64,000 bases of DNA from Xanthoparmelia taractica (Eukaryota > Ascomycota > Lecanoromycetes > Lecanorales > Parmeliaceae): the NCBI GenBank assembly GCA_033085395.1, contig MU853195.1, forward strand, positions 62,001-126,000, read 5' to 3'. This document shows positions 1 through 11,719 of this stretch, in pieces. Position numbers and translations under genes: made by a program. The notes under the pieces are model-generated. The model was not told the origin of the DNA, ran no database searches, and saw nothing but the letters and a program-made list of their open reading frames with translations. Position 1 is the stretch's first letter. Each line of letters opens with the position of its first letter.

Positions 1-251
1 CGAGGCCAAGGCTCGGAGACAAAAATCGTTGCACACCGATCCCCGCTAAGCCCTACCAATTTGTGCAACGGTCCTTAGCGTGCTTTCGGACCAAGCCCCG
101 GTCTTGGCAGTCCTGGCGAAGAGACGAAGCATGAGGCTCGTACCTTAGTACTACAACGTTGGACAAATATAGTACAGAGGTGGTGCAATCTACGGAATCC
201 GAGCAACTGTGAATATGCTCGGTTGAGTTGAGACTTGATCCAATCGTCACC

Positions 252-1022
252 ATGTATGGTGACCATGCCTTCAAGCTTGTGAGTTCGCCCACATAAGCAA
301 CTTCAACAATTGTAAGGGTACTAATGACTACCGCCCAAGGTCCAACATGCCAAACGAACACAGGCCTTAGCTCATCTACCACCATATCAAACTGAGCTCG
401 TCCGAGAAATGACGCACGAGATACGGGACCTTGACAAAGACGTCTCCGACATCCTTGCTCCCTTTGAAGGCTCCTTCAACCCCTCTTCCGAACCGGCCAC
501 CGCATGTTCCGTCCTTGTCAACCATCTGTGCATGCGTCGTAACAAGCGATGCCTGCTCGCCTACCACCGAGTCCGATCTGACAAGCTCGAGGAAATGTGC
601 TGGAGTGGTAAAGACGTCTTGGATATAGAGCAACAGGCTGGACGGCACGGCAATGGGGAAGGCTCAGGCATGGCTTCTGAGGCAGGGATTCAGAGCTCGC
701 TTAGTCCGGAAGAAGAGGAATACGTTCGGCAATATGGGGACATGCTGGCGGCATACAAGGGGCAATGGACAGACATTGATTTGACGGGGAGCTTGGAACC
801 CCCACGAGATTTGTTCATTGACGTGAGGGTACTGAAGGATGCTGGGGAAATTCAAACGGAGTATGGGTATGTTTGACTTTCGCGTCATTACCACGTTATG
901 GGTGGAGGTACTAATGCATAGCTGGTAGGGCTATCACGTTGACGAAAAATAGCCAGTTTTACGTGAGGCAGGGGGATGTCGAACGGTTGATCGCTCAGGG
1001 CTATTTGCAAAAGCTCAGCTAG
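252..1022 (+). CDS. psf1: GINS complex subunit Psf1 (DNA replication)
   Basis: Encodes Psf1, one of four GINS subunits; GINS joins Cdc45 and Mcm2-7 in the CMG replicative helicase in the nucleus. Three exons fit: 252-278, 340-866 and 929-1022, with GT-AG introns of 61 and 62 nt that each carry CTAATG-like branch sites. The joined frame is 215 aa, a normal Psf1 length. It starts MYGD, a typical Psf1 start, and continues VQHAKRTQ. The C-terminus holds PPRDLFIDVRV, QTEYG and the beta-rich B-domain stretch NSQFYVRQGDVERLI. The first exon is only nine codons, so a predictor could miss it and start at the internal ATG at 409. It lies upstream of a same-strand transporter gene. Confidence 0.93.
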
Positions 1023-2057
1023 GGACAAGGACTCCGCGGCATTGCTCTAACCATCGGCCAATCTTCGGTGCTAATGCGGCAAAAGTCAGCCTGGAATTCC
1101 TTTCGAAGCAGTGCGATATCTGACGTCCAATAGTTAGGCCTCCTTGAGTATGTCAAAGTCTTAAGCTTTTACTCCGCACCGATCCTACGGGTGTTGCCTC
1201 CAACGGCTTGGTCTAGCACTGGCGCGAATATGCATGCCCTAGCGACGTTTATATTAGGAGCTGCATTATGCATAGGAAGCGGAGTCCTATCCGCAAGGAA
1301 AGATGGAGATGAAAGTCAGTGCGGCCCACTGCTATTGTCTTCAAGTGGCGAAGCATGACTATCGAAGCAACCTTTATTGTACATGTCGGACAAGAAACCT
1401 TGGACCGCCAAAATGCCATTCGACGTACAAACAAACTACGGGGGTGGGTGAGCGGTCTTTTCCCCGCTTAGCGGATAAGCTAATAGTGGAAGAGTGAGAA
1501 ATATATACAGCAAAACATTGGGATACCTAGAATCCCATTCGTTTTGCTTCCTACAGTGCTTTGAACTTTTCGATTATGCAACAACAAGATTCCAGCTTAC
1601 ACGCCAAACATGCATGCTACAGTTGTACCTATGTAACACCCCATCTTGCAGTATGTATTATACGCACACATGCCAGGGACATGGCCCGGAGGGGTTGGTG
1701 GGGGATAAGGTAGGTCAAACCCACGGAGCTTAAATCTGTAGTGGGGTAATTAGCGGATTGACAGGGAACTGCAGAAAAAAAAAAGTAAATCGTTGAACCG
1801 ATTCAACTACGAATAAATATTTCCAGGCGTGATGCAGTACCCTACAGCCTTCGCTTCTCTCCTCTCCTTCTCCTTATATTCACTTCTCTTGCATGTTGGT
1901 GGTTCTTGGGATTCGCAACACATCAGGCCATTTGCCCTCTCCCATCACCATGCGTCTGCACATATCACGCCTTATCTCGTGATCCTGTTACGAGCTGTCA
2001 GGAGCCAAGAGACCTGGGAAGGTGGGGCGGCCGTAGGCTTCTTAGAGAAAATCGAAG
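1023..2057. other. Intergenic, psf1 to SulP-type transporter
   Basis: About 1 kb without a supported gene. It must hold the psf1 3' UTR and the promoter of the downstream transporter. An A-run near 1775 and an AATAAATATTT stretch near 1813 are visible. Short ORFs here lack family features. Confidence 0.5.
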
Positions 2058-5000
2058 ATGTCAGGGAATCAATCATTTGGCAGTCGCAGGAAGAGAAGTG
2101 GATCTCAATTGGCTCGACTCCGAGGACAAGAACCTATGCCATACAGTGCAGACGTCAGCGACCATGAAGGCACCGAGGGAGCGGAGGACCGTGCCAATGG
2201 CTTCTTCCGCCAACGAAACGAGTCTTCCCCCCCGAGAATGTCCTTTTCCTCTTCTCTGAATCAGAAAACACCAGCCAGATCATACTTCCAACACTCGTTT
2301 CAAGACTCCAATGGTGAGATCCAACTCGCTCAGCCTCTGCGAAGCATAACGTACTGATTGTCGACAGCTACATCTAATATCACCAGGGATGCCTCTCAAG
2401 GCGTACGAGAGGATACCGCAGAGCTGGCGTCCTGGGCGCTGTCCGAAATTGCGTTAAACCGCAGCGAGCATTCCCCCTCACGAAATTACACTTCTTCTAC
2501 AACACAGCACCATTCGCACCTAAGCAGTCAATTGGACCACGCTGATTTAATCCGTCCCGAGTCACATACATCTTCCCGTCCAGAGGCTATTCGAGAGGTC
2601 CCCGAGCCCACATCTCCCCAAAGCTCGCAGTCGTCACAGATGTCACATGGCCAGTCAGCTTTGACTGAGCTGATCAGAAACTCTCCTCTGACTAAAGAAG
2701 ACAGCAATGACACCGACGAAGATGAACCACCTACTACCGAAGGCTTGCACCCAATTATCGTTCGGGAGGGAATCATCTCACAACCGAGCGAGCGGACAAC
2801 AATCCTGCGTAAGAGAACCGCCTATGGTTCAATCAAAGATCTTGAAGGTCAGCAGATAGCTAAACCTGAGCCAACACACCGAATAAAAGCCGTCTTGCAA
2901 CGATCCAAAGAGCATACTGCTCGTATCGTTAGAGTCGTCTCCAATCCCAAGTCGTGGGATCGGCAGAATCTTTTGGAGTATGGTCTTCGCCAACCCGCTA
3001 GCTTTGTGCTTCCTGTGATACTTGGTCTGCTACTTAACATCCTTGATGCTCTCTCCTACGGTGACTCTCAAGTATGAATATACCGGTCGGAGCAGATTGC
3101 TAATTCAGAACAGGCATGATTTTGTTTCCTCTCGGCAACACCACTTTCACAGGTCTCGGACCCGAAGGAATCTCCATGTTCTATGTCAGCTGCATAGTTT
3201 CGCAGCTAACGTACTCTCTCGGCGGTAGCATCTTCAAAGGGGGAATAGGCTCCGAAATGGTAGAACCCGCCCAGATTTTGCAGAACGCAGTGCTAACGAT
3301 TTTCAAGATCGAAGTCGTCCCCTTCTTCCATAAAATTGCATTCACCATTCTCGCAAGGGTAGGCGAGGGCGAAGATAAAAGGGCCGCCGTGCTCGCCACT
3401 ACAATTGCCGCGTACGCGATGAGCTCCGTACTGACAGGCGCGGTTTTCTATACCATGGGATTATGCAAGCTTGGGTCCCTGATCGGCTTCTTCCCTCGAC
3501 ACATTCTTATCGGATGCATTGGTGGTGTCGGATGGTTCCTGGTGGCGACAGGACTGGAGGTTTCTGCAAGGTTTGATGGCAACTTGGAGTACAACCTACC
3601 GACATTGCAAAAGCTCTTCCGATCTGATACTGTGGCTCTTTGGATCATACCTCTGGTATTGGCCATTCTACTCCAAATTGCTAAACGATGGGTGAAGCAT
3701 CCATTGACAGACGCTACTTTCTTCTTATCCATCATTGCAGTCTTCTATTTCTATGTTGCCGCCATTGAAGAACTCAATATACCCGAATTACAGCACAAAG
3801 GGTGGATCTTTGCTGCCCCAGATGCTGGCAAACCTTTCTATTCTTTCTACGAGCTCTACAATTGGAGACTAACGGACTGGAGGGCGATTCTTTCTACGGT
3901 GCCTGCAATGCTTGCATTGACATTTTTTGGGGTCCTCCATGTTCCCATCAACATTCCAGCTCTAGGTTTGTCAAGTGGAGAGGACAACGTGGACGTTGAC
4001 CGTGAGCTCCGGGCACATGGCATATCGAACGCTCTATCGGGTTTTTGCGGGAGTATCCAGGTACCTTTTCTGGGTTGTGCAGCCGGAGCACTTTACTGAC
4101 TATATAACAGAACTATCTCGTGTACACAAATTCAGTGCTGTTCATGAGAAGTGGAGGGGACAGTCGAATCGCTGGCGTGATGTTGGCCGCTGCAACCTTT
4201 GGTATACTGGTTATCGGACCAATCATCATCGGTTTTGTTCCGATCATGGTTGTTGGCGCACTCATCTTCTATTTGGGATTTGATCTGTTGAAAGAAGCCT
4301 TAGTAGACACATGGGGCAAAGTCCACCGCCTCGAGTATCTTACCGTACGCTGCCTTCGACTTTACTGCGGTGGGGCAGTTGAGCTTACAGTTCACAGATC
4401 CTTGTCATCGTCGTTACTATGGGAGAATATGACTTCGTCGTTGGTATCCTTCTGGGCATCATATTGGCCTGTGTTAGCTTTGTCCTCCAAACATCCCAAA
4501 TATCGGCCGTCCGCGGAAAGCTCTACGGAGGCGTAGCGAATTCGACGGTGCGGAGGCATCCAATTCAGCAGCGTTTCCTGCTTGAAGCTGGCAAACAAAT
4601 TCATGTTATGAAGCTTGCAGGTTATTTGTTCTTCGGTACCATCGTGGGCGTCGAGAAGCAGATCCGGGAATTGCTGCGGGAAGAGTCATTCCGACAACAA
4701 CCAATCCGCTTTCTTGTACTCGACTTACACAACGTGGATGGTGTCGATTTCTCGGCTGGAGAAGCCTTTAAGCGGACTAACAGGTTACTCATTCAACAGG
4801 AAGTTCAGCTGGTCATGTGCGGTCTCGAGATGGAGAGCGATGTTGGCAAGAGTCTTCGTAACGTGGGACTTTTTGAGGACGATGACAGGGTCTACTACTC
4901 TAAAAGTCTGAATTCCGCGCTGGAATACTGCGAGAATGAACTTCTGAAAGCGTTCTACCATCAGCGAGATCTCGAGGTAGAGACAGAGTCAACTCCTGCT

Positions 5001-5621
5001 TTCATGGGTAAGCCTGCTTTGGAGCTGCTGAGGTACTTCACTAACACTGGCAAAGAAATCCCAAAGCCAGGGCAAACAAGCGCACCATCTCTGGAGGCCA
5101 TGTTTAGCTCTCCGCGAATGCATCATCTACACCAGGTAGCCACGACGACTCTTAGCGAACAGGACCCCGCAAGACCTCAAAAATGGCAGAACTATCGGCA
5201 ACCTCTACAGCTAATTCTGCAGACCTTTTCGACCGTCTCCGATAGGCCCGAAGACTTCTGGTACAAAACAGTGTCGTTTTTCGTCCGCAAAGAATACGCC
5301 GCTGGATCCGTGCTCTACCGAACCGGGGATCGCCCCAATGGCTTCTACCTGCTGGAAAGCGGCCTACTCAAAGCAAAATACGACTATCCCCAAGGCAAAT
5401 ACTCAGAGCTCATCGTCGCTGGCACCACTTGTGGAGAGCTTCCATTCTTCTCGGCTACAAAACGGACATCGACGACTTACGCAGAGAGAGATTGCGTCAC
5501 GTGGATGCTTGATGAGGAGCACTGGAAGAAGATGCAGGATCAGCATTCGGATGTCTCCCAGGAATTGCTGAAGATAACCCTTAAACTTACAAGTGAAAGA
5601 ATGGACGCCATCACCAAGTAA
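2058..5621 (+). CDS. SulP/SLC26-type transporter with STAS and cNMP-binding domains
   Basis: A 1117-aa membrane protein from five exons (2058-2313, 2368-3060, 3114-4060, 4111-4344, 4398-5621), all joining in phase. Residues 1-290 are a Ser/Thr-rich cytosolic N-terminus. About 295-730 is the SulP permease core (ILDALSYG, then MILFPLG at the start of exon 3, GPEGISMFYVSCIVSQL). About 760-900 is a STAS domain (LDLHNVDGVDFSAGEAF), and about 980-1100 is a cyclic-nucleotide-binding-like domain (GDRPNGFYLLESGLL). This SulP-STAS-cNMP order is that of S. cerevisiae Ygr125w/Vsb1, a vacuolar protein linked to basic amino-acid uptake, so a vacuolar role is inferred rather than sulfate uptake. Whether the cNMP fold binds a nucleotide is not visible. 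Confidence 0.9.
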
Positions 5622-6777
5622 GATGCAAACGTCCACCTGCATGAGATTTTTGCTCACCGGTATCAGGTACATGTTGCTCACGAGTGGATAAGATACGCTG
5701 TATGATAGCCTTCAAAAGGCGAAAGCATGAGATTTCTGGGCAAGGGTATATGGGGGGTCATGATGGGTATTGAGCATAGCATCAGGCGTAGAGGGGAACC
5801 AGGATTCCGGGTGGGGGTATTTGGACAAGCCCATGACTTGTCAGCTGACATCTCGTATCCGAAGGTCTTGTTGATATATTACCCGCTTTTGGTGTGGGGA
5901 TTTGGTTGCACGTTAGACCAAGTAAAGAGGTTTGAGGTCGAGAGATAAGGGTATCGCGAAGTTGCGCACACTATTATTGGCTGACGGAATCGAGATGCAA
6001 AGTGTTTGTAAGCGGACTGAGAGTCGAGATACTTCAGTGGACGTTGCGGGTAAACTGACTCGTTGAAGGTATTTAGTTACTGGGCACATGGCCACATGCA
6101 TACGAAGTACCACTGAGCTGCATCGCGTAATGCTAGTCAGCGAGGGAAGCGGTCATGCGACCGTTTTTCTCCGCTTCTACGCCATACTCGCAGACATCCT
6201 TAATCATCCTTGGGGACAGAATGGATGAACAGCGCTGCTGAAGTACGAAGTATAGGATTCGATCATCTTGAGAATTTATTAGTAGTGTCATTCATGAGCC
6301 TCACCTAATTTAAGAAGGGGAACGACAGCAATTGTTCGAGGTGCAGTGTCAGCTCTGTACTTACCTTCAAAGGAGGACTCGATATTCGACCCTGATTGCT
6401 TGGCACTGCCGAGACCCTAGCGTATCCGAGATTAAGGTAAGGTATTTTACTTTTCCCGTTAGCAACCAATCTTAGCGCCTTCGCGTCTCTAATAAAAAAC
6501 CCCCAAGAAAAAGTTTTGAGACAAGCCCCCTTCATTTTCTGTACACCTTCAAGACTTTCCAACCCTCAAAACATTTTCAATCGACTTTGGCTTCCTCCTT
6601 CTCCTTCGTCTTCTTTTCCTTCTCTATTCACTGATTTAGTGTCCTAGAGATATACCTACCTCACTCTATCGAGTCACCTATCATCCTCTACACAAAAGCT
6701 TTGCCTTTGTTGATAATACACACCACTGGATCCTGTACCATCCCACAACCTATCACCTTTCACATCAGGCGAGAACA
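5622..6777. promoter_or_regulatory. Intergenic with CT-rich promoter tract
   Basis: No gene is supported. A pyrimidine-rich tract at about 6588-6630 (repeated CTTC/TCCTT) lies 150-190 nt before the next start codon, as is common just upstream of transcription starts in filamentous fungi. The function is inferred. Confidence 0.45.
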
Positions 6778-9103
6778 ATGTCGGCAGCTACTGAGCAGCA
6801 CTTGACAGGGCAAGAGCCCGTTATTGCAACCGCTTCTCAAGCTACTTCCGACCCCATTCGAGATCAAAATACATCGGACTTGTCCCCCGAGTCCCGACCT
6901 GAATTGGGTATGAACGGATTGACTGATGGTACCACGGCCGCTGCTCCTACTGCCCCCAATCTCACCAACGTGACCAAAGAGGAGAAGGTGGGAAAGGGGG
7001 AGGTCATGGTCGAGTCTCACCCTATCAATGAGGGCGTCCTGAACTACAAAGGTCCCGGCCTCAAGTAAGCCTTATCCGCCCCCTTCCAAGGTTTAATGCA
7101 TATCTAATGTGGGACCTTACTTCGCTTAGGGGTCTCATCTTCACAAAGAAGTACTTCTGGCTCAGCGATGCACCTCTCGCACATGAACACCTCTCCGGCT
7201 ATCTCAGCAATGAGAAGTCAAAGGACGTCGCGCATCCCAACGCCGCACATGCCACCCAGACGGGCAAAGGTCTTCTCTTCTATGCCAAGCGCGCTGAGGA
7301 TAAGGGTCATCCTCAAGGCATGTTCAATCTGGTCAGTGTCCTACCCACCGGATCCAGTATCAGTTTATTGACGTGCTCTGTACCCCCTAGGCCGAAGTCA
7401 CCGACGTGGTAAAGGGCAACTTCAACGACTTTGGATTCAGTCTCCATGGCCACAAGCACAATTTCCAAGCCACCAACAAGTCAGAGAAGGATGCTTGGTT
7501 GGTAACCATCGAGACCAAGGCAGCTGAGGCCAAGACTGCACGTGAGGGCATCGTTGGCAGCTCTGGCTACAAGAGTCAGCTTGAGAAATACGGTATGGTA
7601 GCTCCTAAATATTCGATGCACACTGCACATGCTGATGTGTATTACAGGTGCTGGTGCCGCTGCCACCACTGGTACTTCGCGGTCTCGATCTCGAGGAATG
7701 ATGGCCAGCAAATCGCGTGAACGCAAGACTAAAGATACCACGACCCACACCAGTCCTGAAGCAGCTGCCGGTGCATTTGACACGACACCTGAGACAGCGA
7801 CCGGTACCACCGCCAGCGACGCTCGCAACGCTGTTTCGGATACGACCACTGGTGCTAACCCCGGTACGACTACAAAAGCCGCTACCGGTACGACCAACGG
7901 GGAACACGTTGGTGATATTGCTGCTGGTGGGGCTGCTGTGGGTGCAGTCGCTGGTGCAGGTGCAGCTCGAAGTGGGTCTACTTCTGAGGAAGAAAAATCC
8001 AAAGCGGCAAAGAAGAGCCGTTCTCAAACTCGCAACAACAAGCGTTCCAGCATATTTGGGGGCCTCCTGAGCAAAAAGGACGACAAGAGCCTTGACAAAG
8101 AGGAAAAGAAGGAAGAAAAGGCCGAAGACAAGGCCATTCAGAAAGAGATGAAGAAAGAAGACAAAGCCGATCTAAAGGAGCTCAAGAGGGAGGAGAAGGC
8201 CGAGAAGACGGAAGACAAAGCTGTCGCGAAGGACATCAAACACGAAGCCAAGGCTGAGAAGAAGGCCGAGAAGCAAGAGTTGAAGGAAGAGGCCAAGCTA
8301 AAGGACGTTGCCAAGACTGGTGACTTTGACGCCGTTGCTGTTGGTTAGTGCTCCGGTACATTCCCTTTCTAATGTATTCAACCTGACTGCTAATAGCATC
8401 TCGTGTTATTGGGGAGCCTGTCGTTCCTGCTGGAGAAGCCACCGCTAGTAGCTCGGGAGTAGCGCCTGTTGCTGGTGTAGAGTCTGCCGTTGCCGAGACT
8501 ACCCCAGCCTCCACCACCCGTGAGACTGCACCAAAGCCTAACAAGAGAAATTCAATCTTTGGTAGTATCTTTGGCAAGAAGGATGCTCTAAACTCCGCTT
8601 CCACGGAGACGCCACCAAGTGTTCCGGCAAAGGACGAGCATTCCGCTGTATCATCTACCGCACCACAGCTTGACAATCCTGTGACGTCGTCCACTGCGGA
8701 GACTACCCCAGCCACCACAGAGACCCCTGCCACAGCCGCTGATACAACTGCACCAGCGGGTGCTACCACTCCTCTATCTCCTACGGACAAGCGTCGCACC
8801 TCTTTCTTTGGCAACCTCGGGACGAAAAAGGAGCGGAGGACTGGAGCAACATCTGACAACGAATTGACTGACGGCGAGGGTAAGAAGCAATCCTCCGGTG
8901 GATTTGGGGGTCTCCTCCGAAAAGCAAGCCGTGCTCAAAAAGGTTCCTCTTCGACAGCCACCAAGGATGGCGCAAATATTCCGCTCCCCACGGAGACCCC
9001 AGCCGAGACGACTACCAACGGTGAAACCCTCGCCGAGAAGTCCGCAACGACCGGAGGTGAGACGGGGACCCACGGGCAGACTCCAGTGCCAGCTACCGCC
9101 TAA
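6778..9103 (+). CDS. PH-domain protein, Meu6-like
   Basis: A 697-aa protein from five exons (6778-7064, 7130-7331, 7391-7592, 7648-8343, 8397-9103), with in-phase GT-AG introns of 53-65 nt. A pleckstrin-homology-like domain spans about residues 85-240 (FTKKYFWLSDAPLAHEHLS, then FSLHGHKHNFQATNKSEKDAW, the last helix with the conserved Trp). It resembles the PH domain of S. pombe Meu6, a meiotically up-regulated protein. The remainder is disordered: Thr/Ala-rich, then a highly charged Lys/Glu region (about 375-455), then Thr/Pro-rich. Four basic repeats of the type KR-x-S-I/F-FG followed by KK or RK recur in the tail. Phosphoinositide binding is inferred from the fold. The family name is less certain than the PH call. 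Confidence 0.75.
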
Positions 9104-10915
9104 AGATTGGTCGTCAGTATGAGCGTACACAGAAACATGGTCGATACCCCTGGACATCAGCGATTTTCCTTTGCATGTTATATCCTCACTCGTTGCGTTG
9201 GTTTCTTCCTTGGTCTTCGAGACACCCGCCCACACATGCTTGACAAGCACCTTCATTTTCTCATGTGAGGCGGGGCGCGTCAGAATTTTTCTTGCGTTTG
9301 TTGGTTGTACCGGTTGATTGATTGAAGAATACCCACTCCTCCTTCTCCCCTTTTCTCTGTACCGATACCCCGCGTCAGCTTTCTTCTCTTATCGGAGAAC
9401 AGCGGCGCTCGTGAGCCACCAGGGCCCAAAAAAACAAAAAACAAAAACCAAAAACCAAAAACCAAAAAACCTGATGCTGTGTGTGCAGATAGGCATGTAA
9501 TACTTAATACAAAGCTTTGGTGTTTCCTGCGTTTCTTCCAAAGAGAGAGAGAGAGAGAGAGCCGTTTGCCGCCTATTAATGCATTGGAATTGAAGGATAC
9601 ATGTGACTGGAAGAACTCGACGAGATAAACTCGTTTATTCAAATGGACGAAATCACTCTACAGCCTCGCTGTTGGTCTTGACAGTAGTGGTCTTGACAGT
9701 CACTCGTAGACATGAAAAGCCGAAAGCTGAATAGCTGCCGCGACCCGACTCGACTCGACTCGTCATTCATTCTCATTCATTCACATCTGTGCATCTGACC
9801 GACTGATAGATAGCTTTGCCTGCCTGCCTGCCTGCGTTTCCCCTCCCTCCCTCCCTCCCTTTGCAAGTATGTACGTAGAAGAAGGAAGAGGAAGAAAGAA
9901 AAACGTACACGTAAACTACACAACACAAAACTCCACAGTACAGTAGAGTACAGTCAGGTCAGGTCAGGTCAGGTCAAGTGGATATATATACATACATACA
10001 TACATACATACATACATGGTCCCAACTCATCCATCCATCCATACATACAAAATCAATCAATCAATCAATCAATCATTGGTGAAAAAAAAAAAGCTCGGGG
10101 CTGACGTATTTCGCTCGTTGTGCTGTGCTGTGTTGCGTTGTGTTGTGCGTCCCTTTTGTGTTTTTGTGAATCCCACCTACTTTGTAGATAGATTGCCTTG
10201 GTGAGTTGCATGCCTTGTTGAGGTGAGGTGAGATGAGATGAGGTGGGTGGGTAGGTCTCTTTGATAGATAGATAGAGGTAATCACTCGACGAGAGAGAGG
10301 GGGGAGAGAGAGGGAGAGAGAGAGAGGGAGAGAGAGAGAGAGACACCGAACGAGGTAACTGCACAGTCGGTGATATATATATATGCCCATTTATACAATC
10401 AGTCATGGGGAACGCATTGGGTGTATACGTTACTCGCACAACGGCCATTGCACTACGAGAGGAATGCGCGAATGTTAAAAGAGAGAAACTTGGTTTTTTT
10501 TTATTTTTGGCTATTTTGCCAAGGTATTTTGTGTCTGTAGTGTGTGTGTGTGCGTGAAGCGCAAGGTGAAAAGTGAAGGATCGTAGCCACGAGTACAATC
10601 CGTCACCCAGAGGAGGGATCAGGAGACATCAGATCCGGCCGTCGTAAAAAAGTGAGAAGAAAGAAACAACGACATCCCCCTTCCTCTCCCTCGTACTGTG
10701 ACAATCTCGATTGCAAGCATAAATGAAAACACATAAGAAACCCCTCTTCCCTATTTTCTCTTTCCTAGTAATCCTCGACCGACAGCGTCATTCGCCCCGT
10801 TCCCAATGAGGCTGACACTGCCAGTCTCTTAATCGTGATATCTCAAACCCCAATACACCATGTTTTTTCACAAAGCTTTGAGCACATACACACATTTCCT
10901 TTTCCTCGATAGCAG
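9104..10915. repeat. Microsatellite-dense intergenic region between two convergent genes
   Basis: Spacer between the 3' ends of the PH-domain gene (+) and cpc-1 (-). It holds many short tandem repeats: a CAAAAAC-type tract (9428-9470), (GA)n at 9541-9562, GACTC repeats near 9747, (CCTG)n near 9818-9832, (CCCT)n near 9842-9861, AGGTC repeats at 9955-9975, (ACAT)n near 9990-10017, (CCAT)n, (AATC)n near 10051-10074, long GA tracts at 10290-10342, and (GT)n near 10540. No ORF here has protein-like features. Part is probably 3' UTR of either gene. Confidence 0.8.
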
Positions 10916-11719
10916 TCACTCGTCGTGCCCCATGCCCATGGCGATGTTCTTCCAGTGCTCGACCTCTGCCTCCAAATGCCTGACTTGGCTGATCAACTGC
11001 TCTGTCCGCTCCACCCGCTTCTCCCGAGATTTCCGCGCCGCCATGGTATTGCGGGCTCGCTTGACTGCCACCGTGTCGTTGGGGTCGTCGACGGTGATGG
11101 CCGGTAGTGGCTTGTCCCTTCGCTTCGAGGCGACGCCGGAGGCGAAGGAGTGACGGCCTTGGTGGGAGGAGCGGGGCGACGACTGACCGGGGGACGAGGC
11201 GTTGCGAGACATTTTAGGAGCGACGCAGGTGGGTGAGGGGCTGACACCTGCGAAATGGGAGACGGGACCGTTGTTTGGTTCCTCTTCAATCGGATCAAAG
11301 AGGGATGGCCACTTGTCGGGATCGTCTGCGAACGACTCCTCGGTAAAGAGTGGCGAGGTCTCGGTGCTGTTGGCCATGAATGGGGAGTCGTAGGCGGAGG
11401 TGCCAGGGGTTGTCAGGTCGGTATAAGCGCCCGAAGGAGGCGCAGACATGGAGTCGACCATGAGATCTTTAGGTGACACGGTCAGTACGTTTGACGACTG
11501 CGCCGACGCCGGATCGTTGATGGGTTCAAACTGTGTCCCGAAGTCGAGGGACGCATCGAAAAGGCCATCGGTAGAGTCCGGCGCCAAAGGCACGCCGTTG
11601 TTGTTGAAGTCAAACATGCCGTCAGATGGAACGTCTGAATGGGTGAGGGTTAGTTCTGGCTCTGAAGTCGAGGAGCCTTCGGGAAAAGAAATACCTTCAA
11701 AGTTGTGGGAGAGAGGCAT
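10916..11719 (-). CDS. cpc-1: Cross-pathway control bZIP activator CPC1 (GCN4/CpcA homologue)
   Basis: The master activator of amino-acid biosynthesis genes under starvation, acting in the nucleus. The C-terminal bZIP shows NDTVAVKRARNTMAARKSR as the basic region, then a short leucine zipper ending WKNIAMGMG. The acidic N-terminal half is the activation region. The first in-frame AUG on the minus strand is at 11719. A 60-nt intron (11635-11694; GTATTT donor, CTAACC branch site, CAG acceptor) contains no stop and keeps the frame, so it is easily missed. Splicing gives 247 aa, the usual CPC1/CpcA size. The frame stays open for 197 more codons upstream without an AUG (separate entry). Confidence 0.92.
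   Translation of the reverse strand: MPLSHNFEGISFPEGSSTSEPELTLTHSDVPSDGMFDFNNNGVPLAPDSTDGLFDASLDFGTQFEPINDPASAQSSNVLTVSPKDLMVDSMSAPPSGAYTDLTTPGTSAYDSPFMANSTETSPLFTEESFADDPDKWPSLFDPIEEEPNNGPVSHFAGVSPSPTCVAPKMSRNASSPGQSSPRSSHQGRHSFASGVASKRRDKPLPAITVDDPNDTVAVKRARNTMAARKSREKRVERTEQLISQVRHLEAEVEHWKNIAMGMGHDE

Noticed and set aside
7481..8002. 173-codon minus-strand frame inside the PH-domain gene
   Set aside because: Antisense shadow of Thr/Ala-rich coding sequence in a confirmed exon.
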